Shown: positions 25,875-34,996, counted from the stretch's first letter. The stretch is DNA of 64,000 nucleotides from Pseudomonadales bacterium (GCA_019090455.1 JAHRWA010000020.1:113384-177383), one strand, 5' to 3'. Numbers and translations are program-made. The notes: generated by a model from the letters alone, not told the origin.

Positions 25875-26831
25875 CTAAAGCGTTAATTCTTTGACCACAC
25901 TACCACCAGCTTTGGAAAAACCCAATACATACTCGGCCTCTTTCACTTCTGCTTGATACACTTTCGCTTTCGGGTAGTCTTTAGCTAATAAGGATAAAAC
26001 CTTTTCGCGATCAGCTTCACTTATGGATACACCAAGGTAAACCGCCGTCACTTCACCGGCAGTAAACGGACGATCTTCATAGGAAACCGACATATCTGCA
26101 TTTCCTGGATCTAATAGGTTTTTGGGCAGCCAAATAGATCGCCACTCTCTTTGAGACGCCAGCTGTTTTGACTTTACTAACAATTTATCTTCCAGCTTTT
26201 CATCTTCATCTGGAATCTGCTCACCGACAAAAATGGCTACCTGCTCTCTTAAAGTGGTCACTACATTTCTCTGGGATCGATAAGCAATCCGGCGGGGACG
26301 ATCCACGCTGTTACCGTCTCCAACCTTAAACCGTATGGCAAGACCTCGGTGTTGATCCCCATATGTTTCCCAACTGCTCATGTCATCAAAACTATCACAC
26401 AAACACAGAACGCGAACATTGTAGGCATAGCGCACCCAGGACTTAAAATAATCTTCTATTTCCACAAACCGCTGAGCAATCATCGTAGGTAACAATTCAG
26501 ACAAAGCCTCAACAGCCTCATCCTCACTATGGAACCGATCCTCTGCTCGCCAACGACGTACCGCTTTTTTAATGGCGTTTGCCTCTCCAAGAGGATCATT
26601 TCTCGAAAAAATCATGGCAGCAATACTACGAACCGCCGTTTTCGTTAAATCTAGTTTATCAAAACCCATTGGTGTGTAGGCTGAATTTTCAAATGGATCT
26701 GCAAATCCATGTGGCGCACTCCAACGCATCTTCTTATTTTTAAGAACACTAATCCCTACCGCTGCGGTAGTATATTTTACCAATGAAAGTGGTGTATTTT
26801 TCCCCACGCCAGCTCCTTTATTTGAATACAT
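25875..26831 (-). CDS. DUF2971 domain protein
   Basis: 318 aa. The N-terminus has the DUF2971 hallmarks: PLSLVKYT, then MRWSAPHGFADPFENS (~residues 35-50). The central part, VLCLCDSFDDMSSWETYGDQHRGLAIRF (~141-168), matches the family's 'cFs...mWs.Ya..hkG' motif. The C-terminal half has SYEDRPFTAGEVTAVYLG. The family is cytoplasmic and of unknown function, often scattered in accessory regions. The ATG at 26831 is the only reasonable start. Upstream is 212 bp of A+T-rich sequence before the sirtuin gene's end. Confidence 0.85.
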   Translation of the reverse strand: MYSNKGAGVGKNTPLSLVKYTTAAVGISVLKNKKMRWSAPHGFADPFENSAYTPMGFDKLDLTKTAVRSIAAMIFSRNDPLGEANAIKKAVRRWRAEDRFHSEDEAVEALSELLPTMIAQRFVEIEDYFKSWVRYAYNVRVLCLCDSFDDMSSWETYGDQHRGLAIRFKVGDGNSVDRPRRIAYRSQRNVVTTLREQVAIFVGEQIPDEDEKLEDKLLVKSKQLASQREWRSIWLPKNLLDPGNADMSVSYEDRPFTAGEVTAVYLGVSISEADREKVLSLLAKDYPKAKVYQAEVKEAEYVLGFSKAGGSVVKELTL

Positions 26832-27043
26832 GCCATAACTCTGAGTAGGAAAACCTATCGTTATGATCTGCTTATGAAAAGGATAGCGTAAGTCTTCAAA
26901 ACAAGAACAAAAACATGCCTACATGACAGTCAAATCTCTATTTTTTTTAAATCTATCGAATCAAAGCCTATTTTTCGCCAAATTAGCTCATTACGACACA
27001 GGTCTCTATCAGTGATTCACCAACAACTGAGATTAAGATGGAA

Positions 27044-27880
27044 TCATTTTTGGTGACGATTCTTCACAGCCTCATTGACTCTACTCAAGGTTTCTCCAAT
27101 TTCGCCATTGAACACCAAATCTGCATAACCATCTAAACCCGTTGGTTCGCGATTTAAGATTATCAGCTTAGCGCCCCGCTTCTTGGCCATTTCTGGAAAA
27201 CTCGCCGCGGGATACACGACCAAAGAAGATCCTAATACGACAAACAAATCACACTGAGAGGTTTCCCTCGTCGCGCTATCCATCTCATCCTCAGGCATAG
27301 GCTGGCCGAATGATATTGTCGCGGTTTTGATAATTCCAGAACAGATATTCTGCCCTCGTTTTTGAGCACAAGGTGGAACAGTACCCGTTTCGCGATAACT
27401 GGGTTCTAATTCTGAAAAGGGATAGATATGGCCACAATTGAGACACTTTGCATGACACCCATTACCATGCAGCTCAATGACATTCGCTGGGCTTATACCT
27501 GATTTTTGATGAAGGTTGTCGATATTTTGGGTAATGACAGATTGCACTAACCCCATTTCAAACCATACTGAAATGATATCATGACCTTTGTTTGGTTCAG
27601 CCTCCCCTAGATTTAAAGAGGATTCAAATACTCTGCTCCAAGCCACTTTGCGCAACTCTTCCGATTGAATATAATCATTAAAATCAATCGGCGTATTTTT
27701 GCTCCAATACCCTCCAGGAGAACGAAAATCGGGAATTCCCGATTCAGTACTCATTCCCGCTCCGGTGAACATGCAAGTTTGATCAGACTCTTGTAGCCAC
27801 TGAGCAAACAATTCCACGTCTACTTGAGTTAAACTTGATGTTTTGATGGAATTTGAAGTCGTCGTGGAATGTGAAGCCAT
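27044..27880 (-). CDS. Sirtuin (Sir2/CobB-type NAD-dependent protein deacylase)
   Basis: 278 aa. It removes acyl groups from lysines using NAD, giving nicotinamide and O-acyl-ADP-ribose. Visible motifs are the NAD-binding GAGMSTESGIPDFRS (from G40), TQNIDNLHQKSG (from T117) and catalytic His138 in ELHGNG. The zinc ligands are C146-x2-C149 and C171/C180; the second pair is spread by eight residues instead of the usual two to four. FGQPMPEDEM and LGSSLVVYPAASFP complete the Rossmann part. The full-length core argues for a deacylase and not a NADase-only defence SIR2 domain. The gene lies 47 bp downstream of the HipA-type kinase. Confidence 0.93.
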   Translation of the reverse strand: MASHSTTTSNSIKTSSLTQVDVELFAQWLQESDQTCMFTGAGMSTESGIPDFRSPGGYWSKNTPIDFNDYIQSEELRKVAWSRVFESSLNLGEAEPNKGHDIISVWFEMGLVQSVITQNIDNLHQKSGISPANVIELHGNGCHAKCLNCGHIYPFSELEPSYRETGTVPPCAQKRGQNICSGIIKTATISFGQPMPEDEMDSATRETSQCDLFVVLGSSLVVYPAASFPEMAKKRGAKLIILNREPTGLDGYADLVFNGEIGETLSRVNEAVKNRHQK

Positions 27881-27927
27881 AGCTGAATCCTACTTTCAAG
27901 ATCTAACGATATTAATGAACGGTATTG

Positions 27928-29271
27928 TTATTTCCCCAACTTAAGACGGTGATACTTTGCAATCTCGTTTGCTTGCTCTTTATCGACACCAGCCTTGTTC
28001 GCAAAACGGGACCATTCGCCGACCACATTTAACACTTCATTGATAATTAAATTTGCCTTTCTATCACTCAAGTTAGCAACCTTCGCCACCTGTATCAAAT
28101 CTGACTTTACAAAGTCATCTCGCTTACCATTAATGCTCATCTGATGTTGCGATGTCCACTCCCCCTCGGGGTTGTAACTATACGTCACATCAAAAGCCGG
28201 GGATAAAGACCACTGGCCAGACCGATCCATTAAGAAGGCAATATTTTTAGTGTGATCATCTTGATTACGCGCGGCGATATTGAAGATCATTCTGCGATAT
28301 TGCTGCTCTAACGAGGCTTGTAGGTCGACTATATCCATTTTTTTCATGACCTGCATAGCTTGTTCATAAGAGTATGCACCCGCCATATTAAAATCATAAT
28401 GTGCAATGGCACAAAGACTTTGCATGTGGAGTTTCCCCCCTGAATCCAAACGATCAAAACGCTTTGTCATAAAGTGTGCACGTCCATTTTCTTCCAGCAA
28501 TCGACACTCATTCATATCGATTGCTGCCTCTCGTGCCATTAAGTAATAAGCGTATTCAGTCCGACCGAATCCTAACGGGTCACATAATTCTTTATCCTTA
28601 TTGTGCGCAACACCGTCAAATTTTAACAAGTAATATTCAAACCCTTCAGTATGGGGTAACTGCCCCGACATCACCTGATTGGTTTTTTTATCCCAAGCTA
28701 TAACCGCTTTAGCCCTAGCACCGCCTGCGGAAGTTCCTACGGAAATAATACTTCGGAGGTTCTTTTCGCTGAGCCCACCTTTATCGGCAAACAGACCAAC
28801 ATCCAACTTATCCTGTAACGACAGTACCCTATTCGCTAGACTCACCAATTTATCCACTTGAATATGGGTAACATCTTCATAGTGACCACTGATGCTGGGC
28901 GTGAACTCTAAGCCTCCCATACCTCTCTTGCCCATGTAACAAAGTCTCTCTACGGGACTAAAGGTTTTTGGATCACGTCCTTGTTGCTGTAGCCATTGAT
29001 TGATTAGTAGATTCCCAAATTTATCGGGCAATGCATCAGCCAATAAGCCGGGGATTCCTTTATAGGTATTTCGATTGAGTGCAGGGAAACTATAAACCTC
29101 CTCGCTCAGTGGCATCTGAATGGGTGAGAGTTGTATGCCTGATTTTAAGAATGGCTTATCGTAAGAAAAAAAACCAATTTCTCTCTGGATATCCCAGGAA
29201 ACCGACCCTATTTTTGTCCCCCATAATTGTACGTCAGCTTGATTTACTTGGTGGGTAAACGATGTCGCCAT
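27928..29271 (-). CDS. hipA: HipA-family serine/threonine kinase (toxin of a HipBA-type module)
   Basis: 447 aa. HipA kinases phosphorylate translation components (glutamyl-tRNA synthetase in E. coli) and induce dormancy. Visible features are the N-terminal couple_hipA region (FPALNRNTYKGIPGLLADALPD), a Gly-rich loop (TSAGGARAKAV, ~178-188), the catalytic NQDDHTKNIAF (~337-347) and the metal-binding AFDVTYS (~358-364). All key acidic residues are present, so it should be active. The start ATG overlaps the antitoxin stop by one base (TAATG), so translation is coupled. The substrate of this homologue is unknown. Confidence 0.92.
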   Translation of the reverse strand: MATSFTHQVNQADVQLWGTKIGSVSWDIQREIGFFSYDKPFLKSGIQLSPIQMPLSEEVYSFPALNRNTYKGIPGLLADALPDKFGNLLINQWLQQQGRDPKTFSPVERLCYMGKRGMGGLEFTPSISGHYEDVTHIQVDKLVSLANRVLSLQDKLDVGLFADKGGLSEKNLRSIISVGTSAGGARAKAVIAWDKKTNQVMSGQLPHTEGFEYYLLKFDGVAHNKDKELCDPLGFGRTEYAYYLMAREAAIDMNECRLLEENGRAHFMTKRFDRLDSGGKLHMQSLCAIAHYDFNMAGAYSYEQAMQVMKKMDIVDLQASLEQQYRRMIFNIAARNQDDHTKNIAFLMDRSGQWSLSPAFDVTYSYNPEGEWTSQHQMSINGKRDDFVKSDLIQVAKVANLSDRKANLIINEVLNVVGEWSRFANKAGVDKEQANEIAKYHRLKLGK

Positions 29272-29768
29272 TATTCATCTCCCCAAGAAAAAGGCTTAGC
29301 GCTGCTTTCTCCCTTAGCTTGCAATTCACTCTCATCTTCGTGTATTTCATTTATGTTTTTTCTTCGTGTGTCTGCGCTGACTCTAGATCTATTGGTAATA
29401 TCTCTACTGGTGATACCTGCGCTGGATGGAATGCGATTTGTTTTACTGGCTCGTTGCTTTGTTTTCCCCTTTGAAACCACCAGCTGTGCAGGGTTTGGGG
29501 GAGGTTCAGGAAGAAATAGATCTAATTGATCTATCTGTCTCAATGCCCGCAACATTGCGATGAGTGCCATGACTGTAATATTCCCATTTGCTGTCTCTGC
29601 TCGCTTAACGGTGCTTTCGCTAATCCCCGCTAATTTAGCTAATTCAGATTGGGATAAATCGGCATTTAAGCGAACTATCCGTAGCCGTCGCCCAATTTCC
29701 TGACTAACGTCGCTATTACTGAGTATACTGAAATCAATTTTCACTACAATAATCCATATATAACCCAT
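29271..29768 (-). CDS. HipB-like Xre-family antitoxin/repressor with long C-terminal tail
   Basis: 165 aa. It binds DNA and should neutralise and repress the HipA operon. The HTH_3 fold is at ~25-80 (IGRRLRIVRLNADLSQSELAKLAGISESTVKRAE). The remaining ~85 residues are hydrophilic and probably disordered (Ser, Arg, Lys rich), far longer than E. coli HipB's tail. The start is uncertain: ATG 29768 has no clear ribosome binding site, and an in-frame GTG at codon 9 (VKIDFS) is an alternative. It overlaps hipA by 1 nt. Two TCATATATGA palindromes upstream are candidate operators. Confidence 0.88.
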   Translation of the reverse strand: MGYIWIIVVKIDFSILSNSDVSQEIGRRLRIVRLNADLSQSELAKLAGISESTVKRAETANGNITVMALIAMLRALRQIDQLDLFLPEPPPNPAQLVVSKGKTKQRASKTNRIPSSAGITSRDITNRSRVSADTRRKNINEIHEDESELQAKGESSAKPFSWGDE

Positions 29769-29794
29769 TAATACATAAATTCAATTATATATAA

Positions 29795-29804
29795 TCATAT
29801 ATGA
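29795..29804. promoter_or_regulatory. Candidate HipB operator, proximal palindrome
   Basis: Perfect 10-bp palindrome TCATATATGA, 27 bp upstream of the antitoxin ATG, in a very A+T-rich stretch. The same palindrome recurs 76 bp away. HipBA operons are classically self-repressed through several palindromes. The assignment is by position and symmetry only. Confidence 0.55.
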
Positions 29805-29869
29805 CATGTTATTTGTCAATCATTAACAGATCATAAAAGACTCATTATATAAAATGGTATACCTTGCAT

Positions 29870-29881
29870 TTCATATATGAA
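29870..29881. promoter_or_regulatory. Candidate HipB operator, distal palindrome
   Basis: Perfect 12-bp palindrome TTCATATATGAA containing the same TCATATATGA core as the site at 29795-29804. The centre-to-centre distance is 76 bp, about seven helical turns, which would suit looping between two bound dimers. Confidence 0.55.
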
Positions 29882-29975
29882 CTCTAGTTAAATCAGAAGT
29901 AGCGTCTACCCTACCAACAAAAACGACAACCTATATCTAGTCAAAACGACAACAAATCCGACACATAAGGAAAAA

Positions 29976-30190
29976 ATGAACCTAACCCCAATAATGAAAT
30001 TAACACCAACGATGCCGAGTGTTTCAATTCCCAAGACGAGCCCCTCCTTCAGCCTTTATCAACTATTGATATTTCGAATAATAAGTATCGAAAGATGCCA
30101 TTGGTTTAATCACTCGCGCTTGATCAGAATACTACCCAAGAAGCCGAACAGACAACAAACACAGCAGCCACCCTGATGGAGCAACAATGA
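29976..30190 (+). pseudogene. Possible frameshifted small gene upstream of the 171-aa hypothetical
   Basis: AAGGA stands 4-5 nt before ATG 29976, but that frame gives an unconvincing peptide. Shifting by one base in the CCCC tract (29986-29989) connects the ATG to a much more protein-like frame (NNEINTNDAECFNSQDEPLL...), which stops at 30107-30109. The same frame resumes as LALDQNTTQEAEQTTNTAA and ends in TGA 30188-30190, overlapping the next gene's ATG as ATGA. This looks like a coupled upstream gene that has decayed. It could also be chance or a sequencing error. No function is recognisable. Confidence 0.35.
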
Positions 30191-30702
30191 AAGGTTCAAG
30201 GTCAGAAACACACTTTTGCCCAACGGCAATGGAACTAGAAAAACTCTACAAAAAAGAGCGCACCCTAATAATAACGCAAGTGGCTACTGACCCGAGCGAA
30301 GCCGCACTGAATAAAGCAAAGAACCAGGTAGAAGGTCTCTCGCGATACCTCACTCAACTCAAGCTGGTAGCGAAAGAACCAAAACTCATATTCTTTATCA
30401 AACGTTCACGAAATGAATTAACGGCTTGGTATCGAATAATTGAAAGCTGGTCAAATAACTTCCAGACCTTCAAAATATCATTGCTCATAAGTGAGCTAGA
30501 AAACTACCTCGAACCTTTACGAAAACCCCATCAAGCCGCACTCTCATCTACCCCCCATTCTAGAGCGATCGACGACATTATCGATATTCCTAAGCTACAA
30601 ACACAAATGGCGAGATGGATATTCAATGCACGCAGTAGTGATCAAACAGATATCAATAACCGAACAGTCAGTAATAATAGAAAAACCATAACAGCGACTT
30701 AA
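30187..30702 (+). CDS. Hypothetical protein, 171 aa
   Basis: Not recognised. Hydrophilic and basic, probably helical in residues ~15-115 (MELEKLYKKERTL, KAKNQVEGLSRYLTQLKLVAKE, LLISELENYLEPLRK). The Ser/Thr/Asn-rich tail (TDINNRTVSNNRKTITAT) is likely disordered. There is no signal peptide. GGAG lies 5 nt before ATG 30187, which also overlaps the stop of the decayed frame upstream (ATGA). The 276 bp after it, up to the outer membrane protein gene, contain no convincing ORF. Confidence 0.55.
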   Translation: MKGSRSETHFCPTAMELEKLYKKERTLIITQVATDPSEAALNKAKNQVEGLSRYLTQLKLVAKEPKLIFFIKRSRNELTAWYRIIESWSNNFQTFKISLLISELENYLEPLRKPHQAALSSTPHSRAIDDIIDIPKLQTQMARWIFNARSSDQTDINNRTVSNNRKTITAT

Positions 30703-30978
30703 TCGACACTCAACCTAAGCCAAATTTAGCGAAGATGAAAGCTGCACACAAACAGCCACTACCACTCAAAAAAACACACTGACTCTAAAAACATGAAAGA
30801 TGAACTTTCCGTTTCATTTTTTTCATCGCCCTTCAACATTCAAAAACAATTGATAGCTTTTTTTGCGCTCCTCCACAACCGGTGCAATACTTGGAGTGTT
30901 ATGCACAAGTATTCAAGCACTATAATGACAACTACAGTGCATCAGTTTCATTTACTGCTCACCTTTAAGGACTACTTA

Positions 30979-31716
30979 ATGAAAAAGTCGACCCTCTGCG
31001 CCATCACACTCGCCACCATTCCTGGAATTGCGTCGGCAGATACCATATTTGGAATATATGCTGGAGTTGGCAGCTGGCAAAGTGAATTTAGCGGTACTTT
31101 CAATACATTCACCGCCGCTAACATTAATGTAGAAAATGACCTTGGAATTGACGACGGCTCAAACAATGTCCTATGGGTAGCACTGGAACATCCACTACCA
31201 CTCATACCCAACATAAAGTTGAAATCGACAGATATAGAAATTAGTGGCGAGAAGACTCTATCTAGCAGCATCAACTTTAACAACGTACCGCTTAATAGCG
31301 GAGACTCCGTCACCACTGAACTGGATCTCACACATACCGACGCAACATTCTATTATGAAATATTAGACAACTGGATATCTATTGATGTGGGATTCACACT
31401 TCGCCAGTTCGATGGAAGCTTGATGCTAACCGGCACTGACAGTATTACTATCGATGAGACAATACCCCTCGGTTACGTTATGGGGAAATTCGAATTACCG
31501 TTTAGCGGTTTTTACGCTGGATTTGAAGCAAATGCGATTGGAATTGGCGACAATAATGTGACCGATATTACCGCCACGCTAGGCTACGAATCCAGCTTAA
31601 GAATTGGTGCGGAGCTGGGCTATCGAGTTATCAATGTTACGTTAGAGGATGCCGCTAACCTGGATACCGACCTCGACATCTCCGGAATATATATCGCGGC
31701 AACTCTTCATATCTAA
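30979..31716 (+). CDS. TIGR04219-type outer membrane beta-barrel protein
   Basis: 245 aa from ATG 30979. This start is chosen over an upstream in-frame ATG at 30793 because AAGG lies 8 nt before it and a clean signal peptide follows (MKKSTLCAITLATIPGIASA|DT). The mature protein begins DTIFGIYAGVGSWQSEFSG, the signature I associate with TIGR04219 family porin-like barrels. Alternating hydrophobic strands run to the end, and the last residues (GIYIAATLHI) form the final strand. It should sit in the outer membrane; its cargo is unknown. It converges on purC. Confidence 0.8.
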   Translation: MKKSTLCAITLATIPGIASADTIFGIYAGVGSWQSEFSGTFNTFTAANINVENDLGIDDGSNNVLWVALEHPLPLIPNIKLKSTDIEISGEKTLSSSINFNNVPLNSGDSVTTELDLTHTDATFYYEILDNWISIDVGFTLRQFDGSLMLTGTDSITIDETIPLGYVMGKFELPFSGFYAGFEANAIGIGDNNVTDITATLGYESSLRIGAELGYRVINVTLEDAANLDTDLDISGIYIAATLHI

Positions 31717-31726
31717 TTATTCATAG

Positions 31727-31774
31727 TTAACCATCAGGCCACATTTAACTATCAAGCCACATTTAACTATCAAA
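31727..31774. repeat. 18-bp tandem repeat, about 2.6 copies, between OMP gene and purC
   Basis: TTAACCATCAGGCCACAT (31727-31744), TTAACTATCAAGCCACAT (31745-31762) and a partial third copy TTAACTATCAAA. Non-coding, immediately 3' of the outer membrane protein gene. Confidence 0.85.
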
Positions 31775-31786
31775 ATTAATAGAATA

Positions 31787-31816
31787 CGATTAGGCATCAA
31801 AATGAATGCCTAATCG
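31787..31816 (-). terminator. Hairpin overlapping the purC stop, likely intrinsic terminator
   Basis: Perfect 11-bp inverted repeat CGATTAGGCAT/ATGCCTAATCG (31787-31797 and 31806-31816) with an 8-nt loop. The stem includes the last purC codons and its TAA. On the minus strand a T-rich stretch (TATTCTATTAATTTT) follows, so it fits termination of purC. Confidence 0.55.
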
Positions 31817-32506
31817 TCTCCCTACTTCCTCGTAAGATTCCACCACATCGCCCAAACCCTGACGAAACCTATCTTTATCCAATTTCTTTCTCGTTTCTTT
31901 GTCCCACAAACGGCATCCATCAGGGGTGAATTCATCACCCAAAATAACACGCCCTTCATATAAACCAAACTCAAGCTTATGATCAACCAAGAGCATACCG
32001 CTCTCTAAGAACAAATCTTTCAGCACAGTGTTGACTTGAAAGGTGAGCACTTTCATTCTCTCTACATGCTCTGCTTCCGCCCAACCAAAAGATTTAATGT
32101 GATATTCGTTAATCATTGGATCACCAAGTTCATCATTTTTTAAGAAGAACTCAAAGGTCGGCGGCTCCATATCCAAGCCTTCCTCAACACCCAGTCGTCG
32201 GCAAATACTACCAGCAGTTATATTTCGCACGACACACTCTATAGGCATCATATCCAACTTCTTAACCAAAGTTTCATTGTCTGAGAGCAACTTTTCAAAA
32301 TGGGTTTCAATACCAGCCTGCTCTAGCTTTTCCATAATAAAGGCATTAAATTTATTATTAACCATGCCTTTACGATCCAATTGCTCCACCTTCTTGCCAT
32401 CGAATGCCGACGTATCATTCCTAAACAACAAAATATATTTTTGTGCGTCGTCCGTGGTATAAACGGATTTAGCTTTACCAGAATAAAGCTCTTTTTGTTT
32501 TTCCAT
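31790..32506 (-). CDS. purC: Phosphoribosylaminoimidazole-succinocarboxamide synthase
   Basis: SAICAR synthase: joins CAIR and aspartate with ATP in purine synthesis. From ATG 32506 it is 238 aa, the usual length. This start ([18 protein letters not shown]) is preferred to the in-frame ATG 24 nt upstream, which lacks a ribosome binding site. Diagnostic motifs are [46 protein letters not shown] and [13 protein letters not shown]. It lies 34 bp downstream of bamC, the common gammaproteobacterial dapA-bamC-purC order. Confidence 0.97.
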   Translation of the reverse strand: MEKQKELYSGKAKSVYTTDDAQKYILLFRNDTSAFDGKKVEQLDRKGMVNNKFNAFIMEKLEQAGIETHFEKLLSDNETLVKKLDMMPIECVVRNITAGSICRRLGVEEGLDMEPPTFEFFLKNDELGDPMINEYHIKSFGWAEAEHVERMKVLTFQVNTVLKDLFLESGMLLVDHKLEFGLYEGRVILGDEFTPDGCRLWDKETRKKLDKDRFRQGLGDVVESYEEVGRRLGIHFDA

Positions 32507-32540
32507 ACTAATCTTTAACACCCCATACAATTAAACTGCT

Positions 32541-33638
32541 TTAAACGTTTGATTCAATAATACTGAGAAGTAATTCCGCAACATCAATTGGCGCCATCGT
32601 TTCATCATCCAACTGAATCGCTATATGTATACCATTTTCCCCTTGGCTTAATTTCACTTCATAAATAGGTGATTCGCTTTCATTTCCCTTAGCCGGGTGA
32701 CCTACGTAGTAAATAGCGAGAGACCGATTCAAATCGTCAACAACTATTTTTCCTTTTTTTAGAGACTGGCCAACAGTCTCCCAAGCCCTATTAAAATCCA
32801 ACTCAACAACTAACACAGGGAACCCATTCCCATCTTTATTCATAACTACTCGTGTCTGTTGATCCCCACTCAACGCCAATCCCGAATGGCGGCTTTTATC
32901 GCTCCCAATATAATCAACTAACTGCTGTAAAACCAAACGATGAAATTCACCCTTTTTAGAACGAGTCACCCATTCCAAATCTTTAGAAGAAGACGGATAA
33001 TTTTTACCTTTCTTGCCACTTATGGTAGCGTGACTTAATAATATTCTCACATTATTTTCGCCCGGCAAATTGACAATATTGACCCGAAACTTCTGTAATG
33101 GCTGCCGAAACCGAGTCAGCTTTTTCCAGCCACTCTTTGATTTTTCCCACAAATTATCGCCCGCTTCCCCGTCCACCTGATGCACCCAAACCGTTTCTAT
33201 AAACCCCTCTTCAATATTTTTTACATCCAACGCAATTCGGTTTTCACGCCAGAAAGCTTCCACCACATCCAACAAGTACTCCTTGGATTGCCTTACCCAA
33301 ATCCAATCATTTTCTTCATCTCTTCTTAACTGGAGCCTACCGTCCTCATAAAAAGACAGTACCGATTCAGGACGTGGCACATCTTTAAATTCTGCGGGCA
33401 GATACGATGCATCTGCGGCAGAACCTACTCTCAGCTCAGGAATAGGATAAAGCGGCTGTATTTTATAAGTGGCTATTGTCTCAGATAACTTCATATCAGG
33501 CGTCGTTTTCGCATTTTGATAATCCATCGAACGATCTCGAAAATAACCCGTATCACCAAAAAGAAAGCCACATCCTGAAATGGCTACCGAGACTACAAGA
33601 ACTAGCGCTTTTTTTATCAAATGAAAATCCCTCAACAT
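32541..33638 (-). CDS. bamC: Outer membrane assembly lipoprotein BamC (NlpB)
   Basis: From ATG 33638 (MLRDFHLIKKALVLVVSVAISGC) it is 365 aa. The lipobox ISGC places the lipidated cysteine at residue 23. Longer in-frame starts at 33650 and 33689 exist but bury the signal peptide. The body matches BamC: IPELRVGSAADASYLPAEF, then two helix-grip domains (DEENDWIWVRQSKEYLLDVVEAFW near the start of the first; LDFNRAWETVGQSLKKGKI in the second). BamC is an accessory part of the BAM complex that inserts beta-barrels. Position between dapA and purC supports it. Confidence 0.93.
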   Translation of the reverse strand: MLRDFHLIKKALVLVVSVAISGCGFLFGDTGYFRDRSMDYQNAKTTPDMKLSETIATYKIQPLYPIPELRVGSAADASYLPAEFKDVPRPESVLSFYEDGRLQLRRDEENDWIWVRQSKEYLLDVVEAFWRENRIALDVKNIEEGFIETVWVHQVDGEAGDNLWEKSKSGWKKLTRFRQPLQKFRVNIVNLPGENNVRILLSHATISGKKGKNYPSSSKDLEWVTRSKKGEFHRLVLQQLVDYIGSDKSRHSGLALSGDQQTRVVMNKDGNGFPVLVVELDFNRAWETVGQSLKKGKIVVDDLNRSLAIYYVGHPAKGNESESPIYEVKLSQGENGIHIAIQLDDETMAPIDVAELLLSIIESNV

Positions 33639-33716
33639 ATCCCGTCCCATCACAACTCTAATAAATGTTAACTTCTCAATAGTAGCCACTTATATTACAA
33701 ATTCTAATTCTGCAGT

Positions 33717-34592
33717 TTATTGTATCCCTGCACTATTCATTGCTTGCCGCAGTACCTCTCTATATTCCTCGGCCAACCAGGTCAAAGGTAATCGAATACC
33801 TTCTTCTATATAACCCATTTCTGACAGCGCCCACTTCACGGGAATAGGGTTCGCCTCCAAAAAAAGATTATCATGCAGGCAACTCAATGCTTGATTAATC
33901 TCTCTAGCCTTACTGGCTTTCCCTGCAATAGCCGCTTTACACATCTCAGCCATAGCCTTCGGTGCAATATTGGCTGTCACTGAAATATTGCCTTTCGCAC
34001 CAATTAACATTAATTCAGTTGCAGTAGCATCGTCTCCAGAATACAAAGCAAAATCGGCAGCTACCCCCTGCAGTATTGCTTGCCCCCGACTCAGGTCCCC
34101 TGTCGCCTCTTTAACACCAACAATATTATCTAACTTAGATAGCCGTATTACCGTTTCGGCCAACATATCACAAGCCGTACGCCCTGGAACGTTATACAAA
34201 ATTTGTGGAATATCAACCGCCTCGGCAATCGCTTTATGATGTAAAAATAGACCTTCCTGTGTCGGCTTATTATAGTAGGGCGTCACCAAAAGACAGGCGT
34301 CGGCTCCATGACCTTTCGCCGCAACCGTCAACTCTATCGCTTCACTGGTACTATTCGCCCCCGTGCCGGCAATAACCGGTACTCGACCCGCAACAGTTTT
34401 GACGATTCGAGCAATCACTTGGGAATGTTCGACCACATCCAGCGTAGCAGATTCTCCCGTAGTACCAACAGCCACAATTGCATCGGTGCCTTGCTCAACG
34501 TGCATATCGACCAGCCGATCAAGTTTAATCCAGTCCAATGAGCCGTCACGTTTCATGGGGGTCACTAGCGCTACTAGACTGCCTGAAATCAT
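33717..34592 (-). CDS. dapA: 4-hydroxy-tetrahydrodipicolinate synthase
   Basis: Condenses pyruvate with aspartate semialdehyde, the first step towards lysine and diaminopimelate. 291 aa from ATG 34592 ([18 protein letters not shown]). CGGAGA lies upstream at good spacing, while the longer in-frame start adds a spurious leader. Family signatures are GTTGESATL, the substrate-site Tyr in [11 protein letters not shown], the catalytic Tyr in ILYNVPGRT, the Schiff-base Lys in [11 protein letters not shown] and YSGDDATA. Cytoplasmic tetramer in known members. Confidence 0.97.
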   Translation of the reverse strand: MISGSLVALVTPMKRDGSLDWIKLDRLVDMHVEQGTDAIVAVGTTGESATLDVVEHSQVIARIVKTVAGRVPVIAGTGANSTSEAIELTVAAKGHGADACLLVTPYYNKPTQEGLFLHHKAIAEAVDIPQILYNVPGRTACDMLAETVIRLSKLDNIVGVKEATGDLSRGQAILQGVAADFALYSGDDATATELMLIGAKGNISVTANIAPKAMAEMCKAAIAGKASKAREINQALSCLHDNLFLEANPIPVKWALSEMGYIEEGIRLPLTWLAEEYREVLRQAMNSAGIQ

Positions 34593-34996
34593 GCCAATTC
34601 TCCGTACATTCAAAAAAAGCGATATGTTACTGAGCACATAGACTAATAACAAGTTGATAGGATCAATAACCCAAAAATAGGACCGACCATCTCCTCTCAG
34701 GGTTCCTCGAAATACAAATTAGGGACAAAACCATACCCCCTCAGAAAATCAAAACGAATTAAGTAAACGAACCTTTTCATACTGATAAAAGAGTATGCAC
34801 TCCGCTACTTTATTTACTTTTTAATACCCATGCGATGCGCTAGACTAATAATAACTCTAGTTAACAAATAGTTACTTCGTTTTAATTAGATATTTGATTA
34901 ATAAACAAGATTAAGATACATCTATAGAAAACTAGATTTAAGCAACTGAATTATAAACTATTTTCAAACACCTCTAGTACAAAAAGGTTCGCATTG
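34593..34996. promoter_or_regulatory. Divergent intergenic region dapA / gcvR
   Basis: 404 bp, A+T-rich, with no credible ORF. It must hold both promoters. AAAGG at 34983-34987 is the gcvR ribosome binding site. I see no riboswitch-like structure that I can support. Confidence 0.5.

Noticed and set aside
27044..27880. SIR2-type antiphage NADase
   Set aside because: It is a complete zinc-containing deacylase core with no fused sensor or effector domain.
29976..30176. 66-aa ORF starting MNLTPIMKLT
   Set aside because: It has a good ribosome binding site but the peptide looks non-coding. A different frame of the same DNA is more protein-like, so I treat the region as a possible pseudogene.
30793..30978. 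N-terminal extension of the outer membrane protein ORF
   Set aside because: The signal peptide and ribosome binding site fit ATG 30979; the extension would bury the signal peptide.
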